Positions 6,846-19,139 are shown, counted from the first letter of the stretch. The stretch is 53,315 bases of DNA from Gemmatimonadota bacterium (GCA_009838975.1 VXQO01000026.1:1-53315); one strand, 5' to 3'. A program made the numbers and translations. The notes: generated by a model from the sequence alone, not told the origin.

Positions 6846-8005
6846 GTGGTCTTGAGGGCCCTGGAGCTGCGCCACTTCCGCAACCTTGGGATCCAGGAGT
6901 TGCACTTCCCGCCGGAAGGAGTGGCCGTCGTGGGCGACAACGCCCAGGGCAAGACGAACCTGCTTGAAGCGATCTACTACCTCGAGAGTTTCCGTTCCTT
7001 TCGTGGCGCGGCCGACGCCGAGCTGACCGCATTCAACCAGGACGTTTTCCACCTGCGGGGAGAGGTCGGGGGAGGGAGTGTCACGACCGTGGCCGCGGGG
7101 TACGATCGCAAGAGGAAGAGCAAGAAGGTGACCGTGGACGGAAACGACAGCCTGAGGCTCTCCGCCGCGCTGGGCAGCCTGGGGGCCGTGGTATTCTCGC
7201 CCGCCGATGTGGAGTTGGTTAACGGAGGCCCGGGAGCGCGGCGGCGATTCCTCGACATCGTGCTGTCCATCAACCTGCCCGGGTACGTCGCCGCGCTGCA
7301 GGACTATCGGCGATGGCTGGCGCAGCGGAATTCGGCGCTGCGCGCGAGAGCCGGTGGCGCCGGGTCAGCCCAGTCGGTCCGCGCCTGGGACGGCGGCCTC
7401 GTCGAGACCGGGGCGACGGTGACGTGCATGCGCGCTTCCTGGGTGTCAGCATGGAGCGAGACGTATTCGGAATACCACGAAGCCGTTTCGGGGGGCGATT
7501 CGGCCACGCTGGCCTACAGGCCCAACCTCGTCGGGGCGGCGGCGGACGAGACCCGTTCGGACGCGGGGTCGCGCCCGGACCTCCATGACGAGGAAGGCGT
7601 GCGCGAGCATTTCAGGCATCGGCTGGACGCGGCCCGGGAAAATGACCTGCGAAGGGGCGTGACCAGCGTCGGACCCCATCGCGACGAGCTCCTGCTCACC
7701 GTCGCCACGCGAGGAAGATCCCTTCCGCTCCGGACCTTCGGGTCGGGGGGACAGCGGCGCACGGCGGCCCTGGCACTGCGGCTGACCGAGGCCGCCACGA
7801 TCCGGCGGCACCGGGGCACGGACCCCGTTCTGCTCGTGGACGACGCCTTTGCCGAACTGGACCGCAGCCGTTCCGAACGGGTCATGGCGCTGCTGGAATC
7901 GGACCTGTCCGGGCAGGTCATAGTCACGGCGCCCAAGGAGTCGGATGTGAGGTTCACGGGTCGCACGCTGGAGCGGTGGCGCCTGCATGGCGGAGTGATC
8001 GAAGC

Positions 8006-8009
<4 letters not shown>
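6846..8009 (+). CDS. recF: DNA replication and repair protein RecF
   Basis: The 387-residue SMC-like ATPase loads RecA onto gapped DNA with RecO and RecR. The N-terminus LRALELRHFRNL and Walker A GDNAQGKTN (30-38) are typical. The ABC signature TFGSGGQRRTAAL begins near residue 297 and Walker B VLLVDDAFAELD is at 328-339. The start GTG lacks a visible ribosome binding site; TTG 6852 is an alternative. A 13-codon frame from ATG 6814 overlaps this start (see findings). The stop overlaps the GTG of dciA by three bases, indicating coupled translation. dnaA and dnaN, frequent neighbours of recF, are not in the window. Confidence 0.95.
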
Positions 8010-10299
<2,290 letters not shown>

Positions 10300-10417
10300 G
10301 ACGGGTTGAACTGCAGCACTTTGCCGGGCCCGTTCCGAGGCAGGAATCTGGCCGAAAAGGGGGTACGGGGCCATTATCCGTTACCTGGACACAACAGCCA
10401 CGGTAAGGAAAGGAGGT

Positions 10418-10433
10418 TGTGAACGAATTCACA
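10418..10433. promoter_or_regulatory. CRP/FNR-family-like operator palindrome
   Basis: The 16-base palindrome TGTGA-ACGAAT-TCACA matches exactly the TGTGA-N6-TCACA half-site spacing recognised by CRP-type regulators. It lies 110 bases upstream of the first SusC start. Whether this organism's CRP homologue binds it is not known from this window. Confidence 0.5.
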
Positions 10434-10481
10434 TATTGTCGGTGAAGCAGCAACGGGAATCCACCAACAACCGGGAGATAC

Positions 10482-10496
10482 CTGCCCACAGGGCAG
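10482..10496 (+). other. Short GC hairpin in the SusC leader
   Basis: CTGCCC-ACA-GGGCAG is a perfect six-base-pair stem with a three-base loop, 48 bases before the SusC start. It is not followed by a T run. It may affect leader structure; no known riboswitch was recognised. Confidence 0.3.
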
Positions 10497-10543
10497 CTCC
10501 CAACGCTCTCAAATCCATTTACCAACCAGAGAAGGAAGGAACA

Positions 10544-13450
10544 ATGCACTTCAAACGACTTGTGAGTGGCACACTCGGTGCCGTCGCGATTCTGTTTGCG
10601 GTCGCGGCTGCCCCGGCGCAGGCTCAGACGGGTGTCGTCGAGGGACGGGTCCTCGACGACGCGTCGCAGCGGCCCCTGGGCAATGCCCAGGTCCTCATCG
10701 CAGGGACCGGAATCGGCCAGCTGACCAACTCGGCCGGGCGCTTTCTGCTGTTGAACGTGCCCGCGGGCGAACACACCGTGCAGGTTACCCTGATCGGCTA
10801 TGCCGAGGCCGAACAGACGGTCACCGTCACCGCCGGACAGACCGCCAGCATCGACATCGAGATGTCCTCGACCGCTATTTCGCTGAACGAGATCGTCGTC
10901 ACGGGAGTCGGCGCCGAGACCACGCGTCGCGCACTCGGCACCTCGGTCGAGGTGCTCTCGGCAGAAGATGTCGAACTGGCGCCGGTACAGTCCGTCGACC
11001 AGTTGCTGCAGGGGCGCGTCTCCGGGGCCACCGTAAGCGCAACATCTGCCCAACCCGGCACGGGTGCCCTGATCAGCTTCCGGGGCGCGTCCTCGGTATT
11101 CGGCGCCCAGACACCGGTCATCTACGTGGACGGCGTGCGGGTGGACAACGACCATGCGACCGCTGCGGGGACGGGAGGGGAACAGTCCTCGGCGCTGTCG
11201 GACCTGCTCACCAGCGACATCGAGCGGATCGAGGTGACAAAAGGGGGTGCCGCGTCGACACTCTTCGGCTCGGACGCGGCCACTGGCGTCATTCAGATCT
11301 TCACCAAGAAGGGTACTCCGGGGGCACCGCGGATTACGGCGCGGGTCGAGCAGGGCATCGAGTTGCCCGAACTGTGGAACATCTTCGACATGGGTCTGAT
11401 CTTCCCGGAACGTGTCGAGTCCGGGGAAATCGAGGAGACCTTCCTGAGGGACCTGTACTTCAAGCAGGGAACCACCGAGAACTACTACGTGGGCGTCACG
11501 GGAGGCACGGCCGACGTGACCTACAGCGTCAGCGGCCGGCTCGAAGACAGAACCGGCACCCAGCCCAACGATGGCAGCACGAACTACAATGTCCGGGGTG
11601 GCCTCCAGGCGTCTCTCACAGACAATTTCACGCTGGAATTCTCGGGCAGCTACGTGCGCCACAACTTCGCCCGTCTCTACAACGGATCGGCGATCGCCGA
11701 TCCGTTGACGACCTTCGAAGTCGGCGACGCCCTCTTCTTTTCCGGAGCGTCCACGCTGCATGAAGCGCTGGACATCTTCCTCCTGCCCGACATCACCGAG
11801 TCGGTCAACCGATTCATCTTTTCCACCGGCGCGCGCTGGAACATCCGGGACGACCTGACCGCCAAGTTGAACGTCGGTGCCGACAACCGCACCAACCAGC
11901 AGCGTCGTTACGAGCCCATCGGGTTCACCCCGGGGGAGCCCACGGGCGAACTCAACCGGCGGGACCGGTCCTTCACCTCGGTTTCGATGGATGCCGGTGC
12001 GACCTACGGCTGGGAGAGTGCCGGGGGCACGCTCGGGTCCCAGCTGACCGTCGGTGTGCAGGGCTTCCGCGAAGAAGAGAGCATCATCAACGCCCAGGGT
12101 CAGGAATTCGCTCTTCCCGGCTCCTTCGACTTCGACGATGCGGCGACGATCACGGCTTTTGAATCGAATGCCGAAGTCTTCAACGGCGGCCTCTACGTGG
12201 ACGAGCAGTTGAGCTTGTGGGACAAGCTCTACCTTGGAGGAGGGTTCCGCATCGACGCGGGATCGAGCTTCGGAGACAACATCGACACCGAACTCTACCC
12301 CAAGGCAACCGGGTCGTACATCCTCTCCGAGGATCTGGGGATTCCGTTCGTTGACGAACTCAAGATACGAGGAGCGTTCGGTCAGACCGGAAAATTCCCG
12401 GGGGCCTTCCTGAAGGACCGTACCTTCTCGGCCAGCTCGTTCAGGGGCCAATCGGCGCCCCGATTCGCTAATCCGGGCAACCTGGATCTAAAACCTGAGA
12501 AGACGTCTACGGTCGAAGCCGGCATCGACGCGGCACTGTGGGCCAACCGGATCGGTCTCAACCTGACCTTTTACGACGCCCGCACGACCGACGCGCTCTT
12601 CCAGGTGCCGCGCCAGCCCGTGACCGGACAGGGAACCCAGCAGGAGAACGTGGGCGAGATCTGGAACCGGGGGTTGGAGGTGGCCTTGCAGGTCCAGGTG
12701 CTCAACACTCAGCGACTGGCCTGGTCCGTCGGCGGGACCTTCAACTACAACGAGAACGAAGTCACCGACATGGGTGGCGTCGCCGATTTCTTTGTCGGGA
12801 GCGGGAAGCGTGTTTCCGAGGGACGGCCGATTGGTGCGTGGTGGTTGACCACTCCGGTGGATACCAACGGCGACGGGTTGACCGATGGCTCCGAGCGCGA
12901 ATTCAACGGTACCGTCCCATCGCCCAACAAGAACGGCGGGATCAACACCACGATCTCGGTGGGGAACAACCTGACGATCAGTGGCCTGGCCGACTGGGCG
13001 GGTGGCCACCATGTCTTCGACTGGGGGTCGGTGTGGGCCACCTTCAACGGCATCTATCGCCGTGAACTCATCCGGTGCGGTACCCATGAAGGTGCGAGTG
13101 AGGGTTGCGACTACGCCTTCCCGGTTCAGTACCGAACCGACGGCACCGCGCGCGGCAGGTACAGCCAGAGTGCTGCCCGCAGCGCTTTCCTATACGACGG
13201 CGACTACTTCAAGATCCGCGAGGTCGCGGTGCGGTACGCCCTCCCCGAGACCATTGCCGGTGCTCTCAATGCCAGCCGTGCAACGGTCTACGCGACCGGC
13301 CGGAATCTCTGGATCTGGTCCCGAAACCTGCTGATCGATGGCGAACTCAGCGGGGTCAGCAACGGCGGCGGGCTGGAACTCGGTAGCGAGAGCAGCATAA
13401 CTCTGTCCCCGAACCGGATCTTCAGGCTCGGAGTCGAGGTGGTGTTCTAA
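10544..13450 (+). CDS. SusC/RagA-family TonB-dependent outer-membrane transporter (copy 1)
   Basis: This 968-residue outer-membrane importer works with a SusD lipoprotein and takes energy from TonB. A signal peptide (MHFKRLVSG..., cleavage near AQAQ, residue 28) is followed by a carboxypeptidase-regulatory-like beta domain (about 30-105: VVEGRVLDDASQRPLGNAQV). The plug domain follows (EIVVTGVGAET, LLQGRVSGA, PVIYVDGVRVDN), then a 22-strand-type barrel ending in Phe. A loop contains DTNGDGLTDGSE, a calcium-loop-like motif. ATG 10544 is chosen from GAAGGAAGG just upstream and the signal peptide. The stop overlaps the in-frame upstream ATG of the SusD gene. It is closely similar along its length to the SusC at 14989. 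The substrate is unknown. Confidence 0.93.
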   Translation: MHFKRLVSGTLGAVAILFAVAAAPAQAQTGVVEGRVLDDASQRPLGNAQVLIAGTGIGQLTNSAGRFLLLNVPAGEHTVQVTLIGYAEAEQTVTVTAGQTASIDIEMSSTAISLNEIVVTGVGAETTRRALGTSVEVLSAEDVELAPVQSVDQLLQGRVSGATVSATSAQPGTGALISFRGASSVFGAQTPVIYVDGVRVDNDHATAAGTGGEQSSALSDLLTSDIERIEVTKGGAASTLFGSDAATGVIQIFTKKGTPGAPRITARVEQGIELPELWNIFDMGLIFPERVESGEIEETFLRDLYFKQGTTENYYVGVTGGTADVTYSVSGRLEDRTGTQPNDGSTNYNVRGGLQASLTDNFTLEFSGSYVRHNFARLYNGSAIADPLTTFEVGDALFFSGASTLHEALDIFLLPDITESVNRFIFSTGARWNIRDDLTAKLNVGADNRTNQQRRYEPIGFTPGEPTGELNRRDRSFTSVSMDAGATYGWESAGGTLGSQLTVGVQGFREEESIINAQGQEFALPGSFDFDDAATITAFESNAEVFNGGLYVDEQLSLWDKLYLGGGFRIDAGSSFGDNIDTELYPKATGSYILSEDLGIPFVDELKIRGAFGQTGKFPGAFLKDRTFSASSFRGQSAPRFANPGNLDLKPEKTSTVEAGIDAALWANRIGLNLTFYDARTTDALFQVPRQPVTGQGTQQENVGEIWNRGLEVALQVQVLNTQRLAWSVGGTFNYNENEVTDMGGVADFFVGSGKRVSEGRPIGAWWLTTPVDTNGDGLTDGSEREFNGTVPSPNKNGGINTTISVGNNLTISGLADWAGGHHVFDWGSVWATFNGIYRRELIRCGTHEGASEGCDYAFPVQYRTDGTARGRYSQSAARSAFLYDGDYFKIREVAVRYALPETIAGALNASRATVYATGRNLWIWSRNLLIDGELSGVSNGGGLELGSESSITLSPNRIFRLGVEVVF

Positions 13451-13473
13451 TGAGATCAAGGAGAGCGCAGAAT

Positions 13474-14949
13474 ATGATCAGCAAGAACATACCGATCCTC
13501 GGAAGGAGCGGGAGGGGGATTGCCGGCGCCCTTCTGGCCGCTCTGGCGATGGCCACCTGCGATGCCATCAATCCGACCCAGGTAAACAATCCAACGACGA
13601 CAGACGACGACCTGGCCCAGGCCACCAACCCCACGGCAGCACTCCTGCCGGGGCTTCGGGCGCAGTTTGCCCGCATGATCAACGCCTATGTGGTGGCGGC
13701 GGAAGTCATAAGCGACAACTATTCCATCCACGGCACCGGAATCGTCGTGGACATGGACGAACCCCACGAGGTCACCCCGGACCTGGTGAATTCGACGGGC
13801 ACGAGCGCCAGCGGAGCCTACTGGAATGTGCAGGAGCTCCGTGCCCTGGCCGATTTCGTCATTGACGAGATCGCACCCGAAGATGCCGGGGCGCCACCGC
13901 AGCTGGTCGCGGAGGCGCACTACTACCGTGGAATGGCCTACCTGACCATGGGTGAGGTATTCTCCCACGTTCCCCACGAAGTGGATGGAACGCCGCAGGC
14001 GGCGTCGGTCGCACTTGGCAAGGCGATCACCGATCTACAGGCGGCGACGGGCTTCGGTCCCCAGGCAAATGCGGCCCTGGCGAGGGCTCACCGGCTGTTG
14101 GGTGACGCGGGAGCGGCCAGCGCCGCGGCAAACGCGGCGTTGTCCTCGGAGCCCAATCTCCTCTTCGCCCAGAGCTACGATGCCACCTCGATTTCCAATA
14201 CGCCGGTGGCGTTCCTCGTGCTCCGCGCACTTCAGGAAATGCAACCCCTTCCGAGACTGGACTTTCTGGACCCCAAGTATACCGATCGCGAGTCGGCGAT
14301 ACCGATCGCGAAGGCCGAGGAGATGCACCTGATCCTGGCGGAGATCGCGCTGGCGGCGGGCAACATGGCGGACGCTCGCACTCAGTTGGCGAACGCGATC
14401 ACCCTGGCAGGGACGCGGGGGATGGTGTCGTTCGACGATATCGACGAGCGCCGCAATGCCGACCTGAGCCTGCGCCCAAGGAGCAAGGAAATCCTGATAC
14501 GAGCGGATGCCGACAGTCCCTATCGGGCCGGGCTGGTCCTGGACCGGCCGTCCGATGACCTCATGATTCCCAATGTCTCCGGCACGTCACTGGATGCGGA
14601 CAGTATCTCGGGTCTCACGGATGCCAACGAACTCTGGCACGCACTGTGGCTGGCCCGTCAGGAGATCATGCTACTAGAGGGCCGCCGGCTCGCCGATCTG
14701 GGCATCAAGCTGCCGATGATGCTGCGTGAGATCGACCAGAACGACGGCATCAACGAGGGAGATCCAGGGACCACCCCGGTCGTGCCCGGCTACATACCCC
14801 AGAACCCTCGCTACGCTATGGACATCTACACGCCGCTCGCGTTGTACGACGGGGTCGACCCCGGGGTGCCTCTGATCGAGACACAGGTGACCATCCATGT
14901 GGACATGAACAAGGTGCTTGTCGCCAACAACGCGTCGCCGTTCAACTAG
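13474..14949 (+). CDS. SusD/RagB-family lipoprotein
   Basis: This 491-residue partner of SusC captures substrate at the cell surface. An N-terminal signal ends in LAMATC, so Cys29 is the likely lipidation site, though the residue before it (Thr) is not ideal for a lipobox. It continues DAINPTQVNNPT, typical of SusD-like proteins. TPR-like helices (about 130-260) and an RAD/E-type motif with a conserved C-terminal region (HALWLARQEIMLLEGRRLADLG) follow. I chose ATG 13474 because AAGGAGA lies nine bases upstream; ATG 13450, overlapping the SusC stop, would add eight residues. It is flanked by two SusC genes, so it may serve both transporters. Confidence 0.88.
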   Translation: MISKNIPILGRSGRGIAGALLAALAMATCDAINPTQVNNPTTTDDDLAQATNPTAALLPGLRAQFARMINAYVVAAEVISDNYSIHGTGIVVDMDEPHEVTPDLVNSTGTSASGAYWNVQELRALADFVIDEIAPEDAGAPPQLVAEAHYYRGMAYLTMGEVFSHVPHEVDGTPQAASVALGKAITDLQAATGFGPQANAALARAHRLLGDAGAASAAANAALSSEPNLLFAQSYDATSISNTPVAFLVLRALQEMQPLPRLDFLDPKYTDRESAIPIAKAEEMHLILAEIALAAGNMADARTQLANAITLAGTRGMVSFDDIDERRNADLSLRPRSKEILIRADADSPYRAGLVLDRPSDDLMIPNVSGTSLDADSISGLTDANELWHALWLARQEIMLLEGRRLADLGIKLPMMLREIDQNDGINEGDPGTTPVVPGYIPQNPRYAMDIYTPLALYDGVDPGVPLIETQVTIHVDMNKVLVANNASPFN

Positions 14950-14988
14950 GCGGCTGCACAGGCTGTCGTCGGCGTCAGGGCGCAGGTC

Positions 14989-17900
14989 TTGTTGTTCGGC
15001 GGCAAGCAGGACTCCGGCCGACGGGGCTTTCGGGCTCCGTCGGCCGGCTATTGCCCGCAACGGGCCAAGAGCATTGCTGGCCTCGCGGCGCTTCTGGCGT
15101 GGGCCGCCGCTGTGCCGATACATGCCCAGACGGGTGTCATCCACGGACAGGTTCTGGACGGTGCGTCGCGTCGGCCGCTTTCGAACGCCCAGGTCCTCAT
15201 CGAGGGGACCGGGATCGGCCAGCTCACCAGCGTGTCGGGACGCTTCGTGTTTCTGAACGTGCCCCTTGGCGACCACACGGTTCAGGCAACGCTCATCGGC
15301 TATGGTGAGGGCATCCGAACCGTCACCGTCACCGCTGGACGGGCGACCGCTGCCGACATCGAACTGTACTCGACGGCGATCTCCCTCGACGAGGTCGTCG
15401 TCACGGGCGTGGGCGCTGAAACCGAACGGCGTGCGCTCGGAACATCGGTCGAGGTGCTCTCGGCGGCAGACTTCCAACTCGCGCCGGTTCAATCCGTCGA
15501 CCAGCTCCTCCAGGGTCGTGTCACAGGTGCCACCATAAGCGCCACCTCGGCCAACCCGGGTACCGGAGCCCTCATCAACTTCCGCGGCATTTCGTCGGTG
15601 TTCGGTGCCCAGACGCCGGTCATCTATGTGGACGGCGTCCGCGTCGACAACAACCAATCCACAGCGGCAGTCACCGGTGGCGAGCAGTCATCAGCCCTGG
15701 CGGACGTTCTAGCCAGCGACATCGAACGCATCGAAATCACCAGGGGCGGCCCCGCGTCGACCCTCTTTGGGTCGGCCGCAGCCACGGGTGTGATCCAGAT
15801 CTTCACCAGGAAGGGAACCCCGGGGGAGCCGAAGATCACGGCCCGAGTCGAGCAGGGAATGGAGACGCCTGAACTCAAGTATATGTTCGACATGGGGGTG
15901 ATCTTCCCGGAACGCGTGGAATCCGGCGAAGTCACAGAGACCTTCATGCGAGACCACTACTTCAGGAACGGCCACACCCAGACCTACTACGTAGGCGTGT
16001 CCGGCGGGACGGCCGACGTGACCTACAGTGTCAGTGGTCGCCTGGAAGACCGCGCCGGGACCCAGCCGAAAGACGGGAGCACCAACTACAACCTCCGCGG
16101 CGGCCTGCAGGCGTCGCTTACCGAAGACTTCACGCTGGAATTCTCGGGTAGTTACGTACGCCACAGCTTTCAGCGGCTCTACAACGGTGCCTCGATAGGG
16201 GACCCGCTGACGACTTTCGAGGTCGGGGACGCCCTTTTCTTCGCCGGTGCTTCAACCCTGCAGGAGGCGCTGCACATCTTCCTCATGCCGGACATCGACG
16301 AATGGGTCAACCGTTTCATTCTGTCTACGGGCGTGCGGTGGCGAGTCCGCGACGACCTTGCAGCGAAGATGACACTGGGCACCGACAACCGTACGAACCA
16401 GCAGAGGCTATACGAGCCGATCGGTTTTACTCCCGGTGAGCCCACGGGCCGACTCAACCGACTCGACCGCTCGTTTGCGTCGGTTTCCCTGGATGCGGGG
16501 GCAACGTACGCGTGGCGGAGTCGCGGCCAAATGGTCGGGTCCGCGTTGACCGTGGGCGTGCAGGGCTTTCGGCAGGACGAGAGCGTTATCAACGGTCACG
16601 GTCGGACCTTCGCCCTGCCCGGCACCTTCCACTTCCATGCCGCGGCAGACATCACCGCTGGCGAGGGAAACATCGAGCTGTTCAACGGCGGCCTGTACCT
16701 CGACGAGCAGGTGAGCCTGTGGGACAAACTCTACCTTGGTGGCGGCTTCCGAGTCGACGCCGGGTCCACCTTCGGGGACAACATCGACACCGAGTTCTAC
16801 CCTAAGGCCACGGGCTCCTACATCGTTTCCGAAGACATCGAGCTCGCGTTCGTGGACGAATTCAAGATCAGGGCCGCCTACGGACAGACCGGCAACTTCC
16901 CGGGTGCCTTCCTCAAGGATCGCACCTTCTCCGCCAGTCCGTTCCGGGGCGAATCGGCTCCGAGGTTCGCCAACCCCGGCAACCCCGACCTGCGCCCCGA
17001 GAAGACCTCCACCGTGGAAGCGGGGATCGACGCGGCCCTCTGGCGCAACCGCATCGGCGTGGACCTGACCGTCTACGACGCGCGCACGACGGACGCGCTC
17101 TTCCAGGTCCCCCGCCAGCCGGTGACCGGTCAGGGCACGCAGCAGGAAAATGTGGGCGCGATCCTCAATCGGGGGGTGGAGGCGGCCCTCGACCTCCAAC
17201 TGGTCAACACGCGAACGCTGGCCTGGAGCCTGGGCGGGACCTTCCACTACAACCACAACGAAGTCACCGATATGGGCGGGGTGGCGGACTTCCCCGTGGA
17301 CGACAGCCAGAAGCGGGTAACCGGCTGCTGGAGCGTGTCGGAGCCGGGAAACCTGGATACATGCCGCGGCGGTCCCGTGGGCGCCTGGTGGGTGACCATG
17401 CCGAGCGACACGAATGGGGACGGGCTGCCCGACGCGTCGGAGCGCAACTTCGTCGGCAAGTTCCCGGTACCCGACAAGAGCGGAAGCATCAACACCACAC
17501 TCTCGGTCGGGAGCGATCTGACCATCAACGCGCTCGCGGACTGGGCGGGGGGCCACGATGTCTTCGACTGGGGCTCGGTCTGGGCCACTTTCAACGGCAT
17601 CTACCGTCGCGAACTGGTGCGTTGTGGAACCGCGGACGGCGCTTCTGACGGTTGCGCCTACGCGTTTCCGACCCAATACGGGACAGACGGGATCGCGCGC
17701 GGCAAATACAGCCAGAGCGGAGCGCGCGACGCCTTTCTCTACGACGGGGATTACTTCAAGCTGCGGGAGGTCTCGGTGCGCTACATTCTTCCCGGGGATT
17801 GGACCGGGCGTCTGAAGGCCGCGCGCGCGACGCTCTACGCAAATGGCCGCAATTTGTGGATCTGGTCCCGCAACCGGCTGATCGACGGAGAACTCAGTGG

Positions 17901-17994
17901 CATCACCTACGGTGGTCTTGAGCTGGGAGGCGAGAGCAGCATCACGCTGTCCCCCAACCGGTCGTTCCGGATCGGCGTAGAGATCGTGTTCTAG
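14989..17994 (+). CDS. SusC/RagA-family TonB-dependent outer-membrane transporter (copy 2)
   Basis: This protein is up to 1001 residues and shares the architecture of copy 1: signal peptide ending HAQ, regulatory-like beta domain, plug (PVIYVDGVRVDNNQ) and barrel with C-terminal Phe. Long stretches are nearly identical to copy 1 (GAQTPVIYVDGVRVDN, NQQR-YEPIGFTPGEPTG, KDRTFSAS-FRG-SAPRFANPGN). It differs by an extra segment of about 17 residues with a cysteine pair (GCWSVSEPGNLDTCRGG), in the loop after the GVADF motif. The TTG start is uncertain: the n-region is long (about 25 residues) and the ribosome binding site weak. It begins 39 bases after SusD and has no SusD of its own. This looks like a duplicated transporter with altered surface loops. 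Confidence 0.9.
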   Translation: MLFGGKQDSGRRGFRAPSAGYCPQRAKSIAGLAALLAWAAAVPIHAQTGVIHGQVLDGASRRPLSNAQVLIEGTGIGQLTSVSGRFVFLNVPLGDHTVQATLIGYGEGIRTVTVTAGRATAADIELYSTAISLDEVVVTGVGAETERRALGTSVEVLSAADFQLAPVQSVDQLLQGRVTGATISATSANPGTGALINFRGISSVFGAQTPVIYVDGVRVDNNQSTAAVTGGEQSSALADVLASDIERIEITRGGPASTLFGSAAATGVIQIFTRKGTPGEPKITARVEQGMETPELKYMFDMGVIFPERVESGEVTETFMRDHYFRNGHTQTYYVGVSGGTADVTYSVSGRLEDRAGTQPKDGSTNYNLRGGLQASLTEDFTLEFSGSYVRHSFQRLYNGASIGDPLTTFEVGDALFFAGASTLQEALHIFLMPDIDEWVNRFILSTGVRWRVRDDLAAKMTLGTDNRTNQQRLYEPIGFTPGEPTGRLNRLDRSFASVSLDAGATYAWRSRGQMVGSALTVGVQGFRQDESVINGHGRTFALPGTFHFHAAADITAGEGNIELFNGGLYLDEQVSLWDKLYLGGGFRVDAGSTFGDNIDTEFYPKATGSYIVSEDIELAFVDEFKIRAAYGQTGNFPGAFLKDRTFSASPFRGESAPRFANPGNPDLRPEKTSTVEAGIDAALWRNRIGVDLTVYDARTTDALFQVPRQPVTGQGTQQENVGAILNRGVEAALDLQLVNTRTLAWSLGGTFHYNHNEVTDMGGVADFPVDDSQKRVTGCWSVSEPGNLDTCRGGPVGAWWVTMPSDTNGDGLPDASERNFVGKFPVPDKSGSINTTLSVGSDLTINALADWAGGHDVFDWGSVWATFNGIYRRELVRCGTADGASDGCAYAFPTQYGTDGIARGKYSQSGARDAFLYDGDYFKLREVSVRYILPGDWTGRLKAARATLYANGRNLWIWSRNRLIDGELSGITYGGLELGGESSITLSPNRSFRIGVEIVF

Positions 17995-17999
17995 CATCC

Positions 18000-19139
18000 A
18001 TGGAGCGAACGGAGCGCGATTCCCGCGGGACACCGGCCCGGAACCGACTGCTGGCCAGGCCGGTCGAGCACATCGACGTGACCGCCTTCGACGGGCGCAG
18101 CGTCCTCGACACCTACCGCAATGCCGCCTTCCAGGCCCGAAACCTGGCCGAGGCCGCCGACATCTTCGCGGAGATGCTCGCCGACCGCGACTGCACGGTG
18201 ATCCTCACCCTCGCGGGGTCGCTGGTGTCGGCGGGCCTCAAGGAAGCGCTGCTGACGATGGTCGAATGCGACATGGTCGACGTGATCGTGGCCACCGGCG
18301 CCATCGTGGTCGACCAGGACTTCTTCGAGGCGCTGGGATTCCGCCACTACATGGCGCCGGGCTCGCCGGACGCGCCGGCCGTGGGCGACGAGGAGCTCAG
18401 GCGACTGGGCATCGACCGGATCTACGACACGTACATCAGCGAGGCCGAGCTGCAGCGCTGCGACGAGGTTGTGGCCGGCATCCTCGACGGGCTCGACGCA
18501 CGGCCGTATTCCAGCCGCGAGTTGATGGCCGAGCTGGGCGGCTATCTGGAACGGCACCACGCGCGGGCACGGTCGATCGTGCTGGCCGCTCACCGCAAGC
18601 AGGTGCCGGTCTTCGTGCCGGCGCTCAGCGACTCATCGGCCGGATTCGGCGTGGTCGCGCACCGGGCGAGGGCGGCCGCCCTGGGCTTGCCCCACCTCGC
18701 ATTCGACTCCGGGAAGGACTTCCACGAACTTGCGCTGATCAAGCTGACCGCGTCCGAGACCGGGCTTCTCATGGTGGGCGGGGGAGTGCCGAAGAACTTT
18801 GCGCAGGACGCGGTGGTGGCTGCGAGGATGCTGGCGGAGTTTGATGGAGGGAAGGGCGGCGATGCCGACGCGTCCGACGTGGCCATGCACAGATACGCCG
18901 TCCAGCTCACGGTGGCGGATGTACGCGACGGCGGCCTCTCGGGCTCGACCCTGCGCGAGGCGACCACCTGGGGCAAGGTCGAAACGGCACGGGAACGCAT
19001 GGTGTACGGCGAGGCCACGATCACGCTCTCTCTGCTGACGAGCGACGCGTACCACCGCGGCACCTGGCGGCGGCGCGAAAGGAGGCGGCTCGGGGCGCTG
19101 TTCGGGGAGCACGCTTCGGTTTCGGCCGGCCCCACGTGA
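18000..19139 (+). CDS. Deoxyhypusine synthase family protein
   Basis: This 379-residue protein matches the deoxyhypusine synthase fold: MVDVIVATGA (92-101), PYSSRELMAELG (169-180), VPVFVPALSDSSAGFG (202-217), AFDSGKDFHEL (234-244) and GGGVPKNF (260-267). STLREATTWGKVE contains Lys326 in the position of the catalytic Lys of eukaryotic enzymes (SWGK). That enzyme moves the aminobutyl group of spermidine to eIF5A using NAD+. Bacteria have no true eIF5A, and bacterial relatives are often assigned to homospermidine-type or unknown reactions. It starts five bases after the SusC stop, and its TGA overlaps the GTG of addB. Reaction and substrate are unproven. Confidence 0.85.
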   Translation: MERTERDSRGTPARNRLLARPVEHIDVTAFDGRSVLDTYRNAAFQARNLAEAADIFAEMLADRDCTVILTLAGSLVSAGLKEALLTMVECDMVDVIVATGAIVVDQDFFEALGFRHYMAPGSPDAPAVGDEELRRLGIDRIYDTYISEAELQRCDEVVAGILDGLDARPYSSRELMAELGGYLERHHARARSIVLAAHRKQVPVFVPALSDSSAGFGVVAHRARAAALGLPHLAFDSGKDFHELALIKLTASETGLLMVGGGVPKNFAQDAVVAARMLAEFDGGKGGDADASDVAMHRYAVQLTVADVRDGGLSGSTLREATTWGKVETARERMVYGEATITLSLLTSDAYHRGTWRRRERRRLGALFGEHASVSAGPT

